Virus record (IMG/VR): IMGVR_UViG_3300005825_000019
Coordinates: 1 to 44,537 of that record
Strand: one strand, 5' to 3'
Source: a virus
Length of the DNA: 44,537 nucleotides
Part shown: in pieces, positions 38,297-44,537 of the stretch
Layout: the number at the start of each line of letters is the position of its first letter
Position numbering within the stretch: the first letter of the stretch is position 1
Position numbers and translations under genes: made by a program
Notes under the pieces: model-generated
What the model saw: the letters and a program-made list of their open reading frames with translations, nothing else
What the model was told of the DNA's origin: nothing
Database searches by the model: none

Positions 38297-38921
38297 GCGC
38301 GACCTCCGCGAATAGCCTACAGGCGCCCGCGTAGGCGGTCCACGCTTGCCGCTTTGCTTGCTCGATCAGCAAGGTGCGCCAGGCGTGCGGCTGCACGGCT
38401 TGCACTTCGACCTCCACGCCCAGCTGTTCGGCCGAGCTCAAGCCCAGATCCACAGCCCTGGCACGCTTGCGCGACCGCCGTAGCAGCTGCATCCCGGCGG
38501 GCGTCAGCGGCAGCAAGGCGAACAGCCGCCCATGCGGCGTGCGGCCCCAGCGGGCCCCCTGGTCGCCGTAGTACGCCGCCAGGATGAGCACCGCATCGGC
38601 GTCTTGCTGGCCCAGCCGCTTCAGCAGCCGGGAAATGTGCGCGTAGCGGCGGATCAGCCCCTCTTCGGGACTGTTCCCGCTGGCGGGCTCCGACCCGCCG
38701 CGCGGGCGGGCGGTCAGCGCCCCTGGGGGCGGTTCGTGGGGCTTGCGGTCCAGCTGCGCGCGGAACAGCTCGGGGTCGATGTGCCTGGGCACGTGATACA
38801 GGGCCTGGCGGTCCAGGATGGCGCCAAAGGGCGATCGTTCGTTCAGCGTCTGCCCAGCGCCGAAATACCAGTCAAGATCGGCCTCGAGGCGTAGCGGCAT
38901 CGGCTGGCGCGCGACGGTCAT
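38268..38921 (-). CDS. Unknown protein, right cluster
   Basis: 217 aa from ATG 38921 (ATGA overlap). Includes DLDWYFGAGQTLNERSPFGA, a Pro/Gly-rich stretch (about 70-95), and helices RYAHISRLLKRLGQQDADAV, LILAAYYGDQGARWG and LLRRSRKRARAVDLGL. The R-L-L-K-R-L-x-x-Q-D-A-D-A-V-L-I-L-A-A-Y-Y-G part is reminiscent of sigma-factor-like or antitermination helices, but I do not assign a family. Overlaps the HTH gene by 29 bases. Confidence 0.58.
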   Translation of the reverse strand: MTVARQPMPLRLEADLDWYFGAGQTLNERSPFGAILDRQALYHVPRHIDPELFRAQLDRKPHEPPPGALTARPRGGSEPASGNSPEEGLIRRYAHISRLLKRLGQQDADAVLILAAYYGDQGARWGRTPHGRLFALLPLTPAGMQLLRRSRKRARAVDLGLSSAEQLGVEVEVQAVQPHAWRTLLIEQAKRQAWTAYAGACRLFAEVAHGGTDLDDR

Positions 38922-39445
38922 GCCGGCCACCGGATGCGCCGCGCGTCCGATCGCAGATACAGCGGGTGTCTGGGGGCCCCTGACTTCGCCATCCCGAGGC
39001 AATGCAAGGGGCGACCGTTCAGCAGCGTCGCGACATGCTGGGCGCGATCTTCGACCAGCTTGCGAAGCGCTTTGAAGCTAGGCGAGCCCCAGGCGCAGAT
39101 GACCTGGTCGCTTTCGCTGGCCAGCTTGACGATCCATTCATCGTTCGTCGGTCCGACCGGATCATCAGTGCGCAGCAGGCCCCCTGGATCGGTCGAACGC
39201 AGCGCGAAGATGTTCGCCACGTTGACCCCGGAGAACTGCCAGGCGCGCGCGAAGCGAATGCACCTGGTGACGGTCGGATCGGGCACCTGCGCGGTCGCTG
39301 TGCTGGGGTTCAGCATCAGGAACAGCACGCGGCTTCCCAGTGACGGGCCCCAGTGACGGGACAGCGAAAAGCGGTACAGGCCGCATTCGGAGAACACCGC
39401 GGCAGCGTGCACGCCATCGACCTTCGTTTGCTGCACCAGCGTCAT
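38918..39445 (-). CDS. DUF1643 protein
   Basis: 175 aa from ATG 39445 (ATGA overlap). Clear family signature: Y-R-F-S-L-S-R-H-W, L-F-L-M-L-N-P-S-T-A, D-P-T-V-T-R-C-I-R-F-A, V-N-V-A-N-I-F-A-L-R-S-T-D-P, D-P-V-G-P-T-N-D and V-I-C-A-W-G. DUF1643 is frequent in phages and bacteria; biochemical function is not established. Conserved Asn/Asp/Arg residues suggest an enzyme acting on nucleotides, which is inference. Confidence 0.88.
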   Translation of the reverse strand: MTLVQQTKVDGVHAAAVFSECGLYRFSLSRHWGPSLGSRVLFLMLNPSTATAQVPDPTVTRCIRFARAWQFSGVNVANIFALRSTDPGGLLRTDDPVGPTNDEWIVKLASESDQVICAWGSPSFKALRKLVEDRAQHVATLLNGRPLHCLGMAKSGAPRHPLYLRSDARRIRWPA

Positions 39446-39993
39446 GGGAACCGCTCGAGGCCTACGCGGGCGCAGATCCTTGGGAACGCGTACCAGCAGA
39501 GATCGCTCATTTCGCGCAGCCCCCAGATCCCTTCGATCAGGAACGTCGAATGGGAACCGTGCCGCTTGTCGATCGTGTTGTCGGATCGCGCAAGGTAGGT
39601 CCAATCGCCGTGCAGCCGCCCGCGACCGGTGCCGAAGAGCCAATCGCTGGGACGATCCCATGCCACCAGGCCGCCATCGATGATCCGCCAGTCGGGCCCG
39701 AGCTCGCGGGCGGCTTCGTCGCCGCCCACCATCGCGCCGCTAGGCTTGCGCAGGTGATGGCCGATGTCGTCCCAGCAGCCGAAGAAGTAGGCCAGCGGGA
39801 AATGGTCCAGGTCGAGATCCCGCAGGTAGTGAAGCGCCCGCGCTGCGTGCGAATACCATTCGCCAGCGGCCCGCACATCGGCCTGCGACGCCCAGCGCAT
39901 CGGTTCGGCGCGATTGATGACGGCGCGCAGCTCTCGGCACATGGCGATCAGCTGCAAACGGCCCATGCGTTCATACGGGGGATCAGCCGGCAT
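39442..39993 (-). CDS. Unknown protein, right cluster
   Basis: 183 aa from ATG 39993, eleven bases inside the DUF7768 gene end, with GGGGG before. Helical first half (LIAMCRELRAVINRAEPM, EWYSHAARALHYLRDL) then a Trp/Gly/Asp-rich second half (FGCWDDIGHHL, DWLFGTGRGRLHGDW, FLIEGIWGLREMSDLCW). No family recognised. ATGA coupled to DUF1643. Confidence 0.55.
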   Translation of the reverse strand: MPADPPYERMGRLQLIAMCRELRAVINRAEPMRWASQADVRAAGEWYSHAARALHYLRDLDLDHFPLAYFFGCWDDIGHHLRKPSGAMVGGDEAARELGPDWRIIDGGLVAWDRPSDWLFGTGRGRLHGDWTYLARSDNTIDKRHGSHSTFLIEGIWGLREMSDLCWYAFPRICARVGLERFP

Positions 39994-40348
39994 CGTCGCC
40001 CCCGCCCGCCCGCAGCAGGTAGCGGATTTCGACGGTGCGGCCTTCGCTGGTCGCGCGGTCGATACCCTTCTGCATTCCAGGCGTGATCCCCAGGTCGGCA
40101 TAGACCGCGGTCAGCTCCGCGACTTGCCCCCACGCCAGACCCGCTTCGATCCCCATCGTCCGCTCGAGCGGTACCTGGTCGTTCAGCACCTGGGTATACA
40201 GCAGGTGCGATGCGATCGGGGCTTCGCCGCGCGTCAGCGAATCGAGCAGCGCCGCGCGCGCATAGCCGCGGTTCTGGATCACCGTTGTGCGTTCGTTCGC
40301 CGCATAGGGGCTTTCGATGATCACGCGGATCTTGCGGTCAGCGGACAT
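39983..40348 (-). CDS. DUF7768 (DUF4406-like) protein
   Basis: 121 aa from ATG 40348; overlaps the zinc-finger gene by 11 bases. Signature: I-I-E-S-P-Y-A, N-R-G-Y-A-R-A-A-L-L-D-S, G-E-A-P-I-A-S-H-L-L-Y-T-Q, E-R-T-M-G-I-E-A-G, V-Y-A-D-L-G-I-T-P-G-M. The fold is related to nucleoside 2-deoxyribosyltransferase-like proteins, so a role in nucleotide salvage or modified nucleosides is possible. Widely found in phage early regions. Confidence 0.82.
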   Translation of the reverse strand: MSADRKIRVIIESPYAANERTTVIQNRGYARAALLDSLTRGEAPIASHLLYTQVLNDQVPLERTMGIEAGLAWGQVAELTAVYADLGITPGMQKGIDRATSEGRTVEIRYLLRAGGGDDAG

Positions 40349-40655
40349 CGTCGCCCCCGCCCGGCTCGACCTGCCGTGCGGCGGAAACACTCGATAGTTT
40401 CCGCCGCACTTCATCTGCTGCCAGGCGCGCGTGCGTCTGGCAGTAGTCGACGATATCGCCGCCGACGCGCCGGCTGACGGCGCAGCGCTTGCAGATGGGC
40501 CGGTCGCAGGTCTGCTCAGCCTTGCGACCCTGCAGCGGATAGTCGCAAAGCTTGTCTGCATTGCCCCCGCATGCGCATCGACGCCTTGAGCTCGTCCTGC
40601 TGCACGCGAAGCCGATCACCTGTCCTGATGCGTTCACAATGGGATCACACGCCAT
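40338..40655 (-). CDS. Cys-rich zinc-finger protein
   Basis: 105 aa with AAGGAGG before ATG 40655, the best ribosome site in the right cluster. Cys pattern: C3, C18, C27-x-C29, C37, C50, C55-x2-C58 and C72-x3-H76, with C-A-C-G-G-N-A-D-K-L-C-D-Y-P-L and T-C-D-R-P-I-C-K-R-C as blocks, typical of small phage zinc-finger proteins. Probably binds two zinc ions. The C-terminal region is basic and Ala-rich. Role unknown. Confidence 0.7.
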   Translation of the reverse strand: MACDPIVNASGQVIGFACSRTSSRRRCACGGNADKLCDYPLQGRKAEQTCDRPICKRCAVSRRVGGDIVDYCQTHARLAADEVRRKLSSVSAARQVEPGGGDDVR

Positions 40656-40673
40656 GTTTTCGCCTCCTTCTGG

Positions 40674-41039
40674 TCAGTCGTCGTTTCTCGAAACGATGGT
40701 CCCCATCGATTTCACTAGGTCGTCCCATGGGTCCTGAATACGCCCCAGCGATTCCCCCCACTGCACCATGTGCTGCGCGATCTCCGGACTGCGCAGCGCT
40801 ACGTCCATCCCGATGATCTTCCCGCGCCGTTCGCCCATGCGCGCGGCCGCGGCGATCATCAGCGCGATCCAGATGTTGTGTGCAGCGGCATCGCGAAGAC
40901 GCACGCACGTGCGGCACAAGTTCTGTATGGGCACTGGCGCTGCTTGATCATGCACCCAGCCATGCAGGGCGCAGATGGGCGCGCCGTATCGGCCCTCGCG
41001 GATCGGCGGTTCGCCGAACGGATCGCGCGGCGCGATCAT
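40674..41039 (-). CDS. Unknown protein, right cluster
   Basis: 121 aa from ATG 41039 (ATGA overlap). N-terminal loop (PFGEPPIREGRYGAPICALH), helix-rich middle (VRLRDAAAHNIWIALMIAAA, RGKIIGMDVALRSPEIAQHM) and acidic C-terminus. C-x(n)-H-x(n)-C-x2-C spacing near residues 25-48 might bind zinc weakly. No family recognised. Confidence 0.52.
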   Translation of the reverse strand: MIAPRDPFGEPPIREGRYGAPICALHGWVHDQAAPVPIQNLCRTCVRLRDAAAHNIWIALMIAAAARMGERRGKIIGMDVALRSPEIAQHMVQWGESLGRIQDPWDDLVKSMGTIVSRNDD

Positions 41040-41299
41040 GGGGCCCCCGCTGGATCGAAGTCGCGAACGAGCATCCATTCGGAACGCACCTGGGTGTTGA
41101 CGACTTCGCGCACAGCCGGACCCTGCGCGTGCTCCCTGACCAGCACGACGAACACCCGATCGCCGGACTGGTAGAGCTGCGACACGCGCCACCAGCGGTC
41201 ATCGGGCCCGACATGCCGGAGCATCATGCCGCGCTGCACGTAGGGCAGCGGGAAGGTCCCAGCTGCAAGGATTGCATCCGCCTTCTTCGCTTCAGACAT
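41036..41299 (-). CDS. Small protein, right cluster
   Basis: 87 aa. Mostly beta: GMMLRHVGPDDRWWRVSQLY, RVFVVLVREHAQG and VRSEWMLVRDFDPA. The layout suggests a small OB or SH3-like barrel. Eight-base overlap with the gene before, ATGA with the gene after. No family recognised. Confidence 0.52.
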   Translation of the reverse strand: MSEAKKADAILAAGTFPLPYVQRGMMLRHVGPDDRWWRVSQLYQSGDRVFVVLVREHAQGPAVREVVNTQVRSEWMLVRDFDPAGAP

Positions 41300-41558
41300 C
41301 GGCCCCCCTGGGGCTCTTGCGCGACTTGCGCGGTGCCCGGATCAAGCTGTCGGAGTCCAGATCATCGATGCCGTGATGGACGAATGCCCACGCCTTGAGC
41401 TTGTCCGCGCTTTCGGGCGTGATCCGAAACCCGCTGATCGCGCGTTCGATGGTCTGCGCCGACACGTCAGCCTGCACGTAGACGGTCATCACGGCGCGCT
41501 TGCGCGCGATACCTCGCGCCGTGAAGACCTGATCGAAGATGTCCGCGAAGCTGGTCAT
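41292..41558 (-). CDS. Cro/repressor-like helix-turn-helix candidate
   Basis: 88 aa from ATG 41558 (ATGA overlap). The segment from about residue 33 (QADVSAQTIERAISGFRITPE) followed by SADKLKAWAFV resembles a lambda-repressor-type HTH (helix 3 TIERAISG). The final 20 residues are basic. Could be a Cro-type switch protein. Assignment rests on one pattern. Confidence 0.5.
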   Translation of the reverse strand: MTSFADIFDQVFTARGIARKRAVMTVYVQADVSAQTIERAISGFRITPESADKLKAWAFVHHGIDDLDSDSLIRAPRKSRKSPRGADV

Positions 41559-41761
41559 GTGTCGGCTGCCCCTTCGTCGTCGGGCTGCACGCTGCGCAGC
41601 ATGCGCTGAACCTTCGGCGCCAGGATGCGCAGCGCTTCGTCCCGGCGCAGCACGGACAGATCCCCGTCGGTCATCATCCGCCGGCACACCTGATCGAGCC
41701 ATTCGACCTCGCGTTCGCTGAAGGTCACGCTGGCCCGTTTGGCGCTTCGATGTTCGGTCAT
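41555..41761 (-). CDS. Small protein with helical core, possible RHH
   Basis: 68 aa from ATG 41761 (ATGA overlap with the RuvC gene). KRASVTFSEREVEWLDQVCRR reads as strand-helix and VLRRDEALRILAPKVQRML as second helix, a possible ribbon-helix-helix. Downstream, ATGA couples it to the HTH candidate, so this could be a regulator pair. Low certainty. Confidence 0.5.
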   Translation of the reverse strand: MTEHRSAKRASVTFSEREVEWLDQVCRRMMTDGDLSVLRRDEALRILAPKVQRMLRSVQPDDEGAADT

Positions 41762-42357
41762 GTTGGTTTTCGCTTCCCGAGCTTGCGCCCTATTTCGCCC
41801 GCCAGTCGTGACCACATGCCGATGCAGATCGCCGCGCTGGCATCGGGGCCTGGATGGTGCGCGTCGATGATCACCGATGGGCTGCGCGCGACCAGTCGCG
41901 ACGCGACCGCTTGCTCGAAGGCGCGCGTCTGGTCGCGTCGCTTGAAGCCCCAGCCTGGGCCCAGCACGCGCGTTCGCCAGGTCGCAGGGTAGACGCCGAC
42001 CATCTTGCCGATCTTGCCGCCCGCTTCGACGAACGACATCTTCCAGGCCCCCTGATACTGCCCCTGCATCGTGCCGCCGAACGGGCGTTCATACACCAGC
42101 ACTGCATGCAGCTTCAGCCGCATCGCCGCAGTGGTCGCCCGCAGACAGATGTCGGCGACCATCGACGGGTCGCGCAGCATGTGACATTCGCCGAAGGCGC
42201 GAAGCTCGCCTGCGACGAAGATGGCCCAGCCAGACGTTTCCGCCGCATCGATGGCCAGGATCACGCAGTCGTGCGCGACCGGCGAAGCCGCTGGCCTCGG
42301 TCGCTTGCGCTTCATGGGCAATGCACGGCCCCGCATCGTGCGCACGCGCGCCATCAT
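41758..42357 (-). CDS. RuvC-like Holliday junction resolvase
   Basis: 199 aa; ATG 42357 overlaps the gene before by 4 bases, and ATG at residue 15 is an alternative. RNase H-type features: I-L-A-I-D-A-A-E-T-S-G-W with D37, V-L-V-Y-E-R-P-F-G-G with E90, and I-I-D-A-H-H-P-G-P-D-A-S-A-A-I with D166/D172. The layout matches phage RuvC-type resolvases that cut branched replication or recombination intermediates, or trim DNA before packaging. K/R-rich tail at the end. Confidence 0.82.
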   Translation of the reverse strand: MMARVRTMRGRALPMKRKRPRPAASPVAHDCVILAIDAAETSGWAIFVAGELRAFGECHMLRDPSMVADICLRATTAAMRLKLHAVLVYERPFGGTMQGQYQGAWKMSFVEAGGKIGKMVGVYPATWRTRVLGPGWGFKRRDQTRAFEQAVASRLVARSPSVIIDAHHPGPDASAAICIGMWSRLAGEIGRKLGKRKPT

Positions 42358-42512
42358 CGCCGCACCCGTGGGTGATGCTCGAGGCAGCGATCGCGCTGCT
42401 GGGTGACCTGGGCCAGCTTGCCTAGAAGCCAGATGTCGGCGACGACCGACAACGTCAGCACGGCATAGAAGATCATCGCTTCCAGGCGCAGATCCGCTGA
42501 TGCTCTCACCAT
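42354..42512 (-). CDS. Small single-span membrane protein
   Basis: 52 aa from ATG 42512 with a partial GAAG site; ATG at residue 13 is an alternative. One hydrophobic helix (AMIFYAVLTLSVVADIWLL), then Q-x-x-Q-R-D-R-C and a basic C-terminus. Between the MazG-like and RuvC genes, coupled by ATGA. Such small proteins can be rejected host-membrane modulators, spanin-like or holin-like proteins; a lysis role cannot be shown. Confidence 0.5.
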   Translation of the reverse strand: MVRASADLRLEAMIFYAVLTLSVVADIWLLGKLAQVTQQRDRCLEHHPRVRR

Positions 42513-43069
42513 CGCGGCGACTTCTTCCCGTGCATCGGCGGACGATCCGCCATCAGGTCGATCTTGCGCAGACAATCGACCGCCAGCGTTCCAGGCGCAG
42601 CCAGCACGCGCGTTCGAAGGTCCAGCAGCGACGCCAGCAAACGCGCCAGGCCAGCCTGCACCAGCCCCTGATCGCCGCACTGCAGCCCTTGCACGATCGT
42701 GGCGTGATCTGCGCGAAGCGCGGACGTCAGCGTCGCAGGCTCGCCCGACTTGCGCGGCCCCCCATGATAGGGCGCATCGATGAGCATCGTTTCGCCGAAT
42801 AGATCCCAGTGCAGCGTAAGCGCGTAGTTGGCTACGTCGGCCATTTCCATGCGCATCGCATGGGTCACCGAAGACGAACGCATCCCTTCGTGGATCGCGA
42901 TCGTCAGTTCGTGGATCTCGCGCCCCAGCGCCAGCACGCGCTCGGCGCAGGTCGCCATCGTGACCGCGCAGAAGCCCTTGCGGGCGCGGTAGTCCAGCAG
43001 CCGACGCGTGACGAACAGCGGCCAGCCCCCAGGCGGCACTGCATCGAGATCGCCATGGGTCAACGTCAT
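42506..43069 (-). CDS. MazG-like (all-alpha NTP pyrophosphohydrolase type) protein
   Basis: 187 aa from ATG 43069 (ATGA overlap). Helices with the right acidic pattern: E-I-H-E-L near residue 55 followed, about 25 residues later, by E-M-A-D-V-A-N-Y-A-L, matching the ExxE/ExxD metal-binding pairs of MazG and related dUTPases. W-D-L-F-G follows. The C-terminal helix ends near S-P-R-W. If active it would remove aberrant or host-signal nucleotides such as dUTP or ppGpp. The motif is short, so activity is uncertain. Confidence 0.62.
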   Translation of the reverse strand: MTLTHGDLDAVPPGGWPLFVTRRLLDYRARKGFCAVTMATCAERVLALGREIHELTIAIHEGMRSSSVTHAMRMEMADVANYALTLHWDLFGETMLIDAPYHGGPRKSGEPATLTSALRADHATIVQGLQCGDQGLVQAGLARLLASLLDLRTRVLAAPGTLAVDCLRKIDLMADRPPMHGKKSPRW

Positions 43070-43545
43070 CGACCAGCCCCCCCGAACGGCGCTGGCTTGC
43101 GGTAGTTCTGCCCGTCGCAGCCGATCTGATCCCACAGCACGCGCGGGACCGTTTCGCCGTCCAGTCGGCAGAACAGGTGAAGCGTGTACTCGTGCACGTT
43201 CAGCCAGTGCGTGGCTGGCGGAAGCAGCTTGCACAGCGTTCGGTCGGCGTAGCCGAGCTCATCACGCGCAGCGCACAAGTCTGCCCACGTCGGCAGCCGC
43301 GATGACCGCGAGATCGATAGGTGCAGCCAGTCGCCATCTGCACCGTAGAAGTCCACGGTGACCAGTGCGCGCAACGGGCTGCGTTGATTCTCCCTGCGCA
43401 CGTATGCGCCCAGCGAAAGCACCTGGGGCACCATCGTGATCACCCGTGGCGCCTGCACTTCAAACCAGCGCGTTGGCTTCGGCTTGAGCGGTGTGTAGTC
43501 CGGAACGTCCGGCTGGTCGTGGATCGGTCGATCGTTTTCGTTCAT
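43066..43545 (-). CDS. DUF7694 protein
   Basis: 159 aa from ATG 43545, 4 bases after the previous stop. After a Pro/Asp-rich N-terminus the domain reads: W-L-H-L-S-I-S-R-S-S-R-L-P-T-W, A-A-R-D-E-L-G-Y-A-D-R, L-L-P-P-A-T-H-W-L-N-V-H-E-Y-T-L-H-L-F-C-R-L-D-G. These blocks match the DUF7694 family of phage-encoded proteins. The R-L-P-x-W motif and conserved His residues suggest an enzyme or binding protein of unknown substrate. Confidence 0.8.
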   Translation of the reverse strand: MNENDRPIHDQPDVPDYTPLKPKPTRWFEVQAPRVITMVPQVLSLGAYVRRENQRSPLRALVTVDFYGADGDWLHLSISRSSRLPTWADLCAARDELGYADRTLCKLLPPATHWLNVHEYTLHLFCRLDGETVPRVLWDQIGCDGQNYRKPAPFGGAGR

Positions 43546-43549
43546 CGGT

Positions 43550-44101
43550 TCACTTGCCTTCCCGCACCTGCATCGTGCGCCATTCCTTCGGGCATAGGTC
43601 ATACCTGCGGGTGCGTCGCTGCGCCCATCTGCGAAGGTCCGATCGCAGCGGCACATCGGTGCGCCAGACGCTGTTCAGCCATTCGCCCAGGATGCCCAGA
43701 TACGCGTCGACCGATTCGGGGTCGGTCGCGCTGCCCCTCTGATCCACGAAGAAGCGCACCGCTTCCCCCAGCACCAGCAGCTCTCGCGCATCGCGCGCTT
43801 CTGCGTTCGTCACCGCGACGCGCCACCCGGCGAACTGCTGGCGCGCGTCGGCATCGCCCAGGGCCAGCGCCAGATCGGCCTCGGGCAGCCCGATCAGCCC
43901 CATCACGATCGGCGCGTGGAATGGGACCCCGTCATTGTCGATCGGCCCATCGACCGGCTTTCGGTCGTGCAGCGTGTGGACGACGTCGGACATCAGCGCA
44001 AACCGCGCATCGAGAGCCGTCAGCTTCGGCGCGGCCGCATCGGTCGCGATCCCGATCAGGTCCAGGTTTTCGCGGATCGTCAGCGGCTTGGGCGAGCTCA
44101 T
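43550..44101 (-). CDS. Unknown protein, right cluster
   Basis: 183 aa, ATGA overlap with the gene before. Largely helical: RENLDLIGIATDAAAPKLTA, ALGDADARQQFAGWRVAVTN, LGEAVRFFVDQRG. Ends basic. No family recognised. Possibly part of a replication or metabolism operon continuing to the right. Confidence 0.55.
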   Translation of the reverse strand: MSSPKPLTIRENLDLIGIATDAAAPKLTALDARFALMSDVVHTLHDRKPVDGPIDNDGVPFHAPIVMGLIGLPEADLALALGDADARQQFAGWRVAVTNAEARDARELLVLGEAVRFFVDQRGSATDPESVDAYLGILGEWLNSVWRTDVPLRSDLRRWAQRRTRRYDLCPKEWRTMQVREGK

Positions 44102-44537
44102 TTGGCCCCCGCTGCTGCTGCGGCCTGTTCGTCGGCCTTCGCGGCTTGTGCCTGCAGCGCCAGCGCCCGCCAGCGGTCCTGATCGCCAGCCAGCAGCGCG
44201 GCGCGGCTTTCGGCGTACAGCGCGACCGATGCGCGCGCAGGCTGGGCGCTTCGCTGATCGACCAGGTCGCCAAACTTGGCGCAGAAGCTGGCATACGGGT
44301 GCGACCGATCGATCCGGTCGCCACGCTGCCCGCCGTAGCGTTCGGCCCAGCGCCCGAAGACTTCGTCCAGCAGGTCGAAGGGGTCGCGGCCGCGCGCACC
44401 CGCCGTGCTCTGCAGCCGTTCGGCGAAACCGATCGTGCTGGGGCCCCCGGTGTGCGGGTCCAGCTTGAAGCGCTGCAGGTGCAGCGCGCGGAAGCGAACC
44501 ATGACTTCGTGGGGCTCGAGCGGTGCGGGTTCGGCGA
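44098..44537 (-). CDS. Unknown protein, N-terminus outside the window
   Basis: The frame is open to the right edge; the visible part ends at a stop overlapping the next ATG. An ATG at 44502 exists, but the sense of the sequence before it (E-P-A-P-L-E-P-H-E-V-M-V-R-F-R-A-L) suggests the true start lies outside. About 146 residues are visible, rich in helices (FAERLQSTAGARGRDPFDLL, FGRWAERYGGQRGDRIDR), with a final Ala/Gln-rich tail. No family recognised. Confidence 0.5.
   Translation of the reverse strand, partial: AEPAPLEPHEVMVRFRALHLQRFKLDPHTGGPSTIGFAERLQSTAGARGRDPFDLLDEVFGRWAERYGGQRGDRIDRSHPYASFCAKFGDLVDQRSAQPARASVALYAESRAALLAGDQDRWRALALQAQAAKADEQAAAAAGAK

Noticed and set aside
42354-42512. 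Confident holin call for the 52-aa membrane protein
   Set aside because: A single hydrophobic helix with no neighbouring endolysin or spanin is insufficient evidence.
1-44537. CRISPR arrays, rRNA genes and insertion sequences
   Set aside because: No regularly spaced short repeats, no rRNA sequence and no transposase was seen. The only sizeable tandem repeat is inside an appendage gene.

Overview
The window is a contiguous stretch of a GC-rich tailed double-stranded DNA phage (or prophage) with a contractile tail. The head and tail genes match the phage Mu head and tail set in kind and order: terminase, DUF935 portal, MuF protein, ClpP-like protease, scaffold, gpT-like capsid, gp36-like and gpG-like neck proteins, sheath, tube, frameshifted chaperone, tape measure, hub/spike, gp25-like wedge, baseplate J. 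No MuA/MuB transposase, integrase, repressor, DNA polymerase or recognisable endolysin lies inside the window, and both ends cut through genes. The high GC content and the fibre domain types suggest a GC-rich proteobacterial host; that is inference. Coding density is very high and most neighbouring genes overlap by 1-11 bases (ATGA, GTGA or TGATG junctions), so translational coupling is probably general.

Layout. (1) 1-33127, minus strand, read right to left: a ParB-like/DNA methyltransferase fusion, small and large terminase, portal, MuF protein with a C-terminal zincin-like domain, head protease, scaffold, decoration protein, major capsid and neck proteins (21291-23199). Next comes an unusual block of about 7 kb (13968-21281) of appendage-type proteins, a holin-like membrane protein and a tRNA-like gene. 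Then sheath, tube, a tail chaperone with a canonical -1 slippery heptamer, tape measure, baseplate genes, a beta-propeller-like protein and a fibre that runs off the left edge. (2) 33128-33463: a divergent non-coding region with a concentric palindrome next to the best sigma70-like promoter in the window. (3) 33464-37726, plus strand: twelve small genes, probably early, including a ribbon-helix-helix protein, a DUF3846 protein and an Api92-like protein. (4) 37727-37822: two strong inverted repeats between convergent genes. (5) 37800-44537, minus strand: seventeen small genes entering from beyond the right edge, including a second Api92-like protein, DUF1643, DUF7768 and DUF7694 proteins, a zinc-finger protein, HTH candidates, a RuvC-like resolvase and a MazG-like protein.

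The left cluster builds and packages the virion. The plus-strand cluster and the right minus cluster look like early or middle genes for host takeover, nucleotide metabolism and recombination. Points most worth a second look are the tRNA-like gene with an AAA anticodon and a Gln-like body, the MuF-zincin fusion, the related Api92-like genes facing each other across the terminators, the ParB-methyltransferase next to the terminase, the concentric palindrome at the early promoter, the 264-bp in-gene tandem repeat and the strong excess of GATC.
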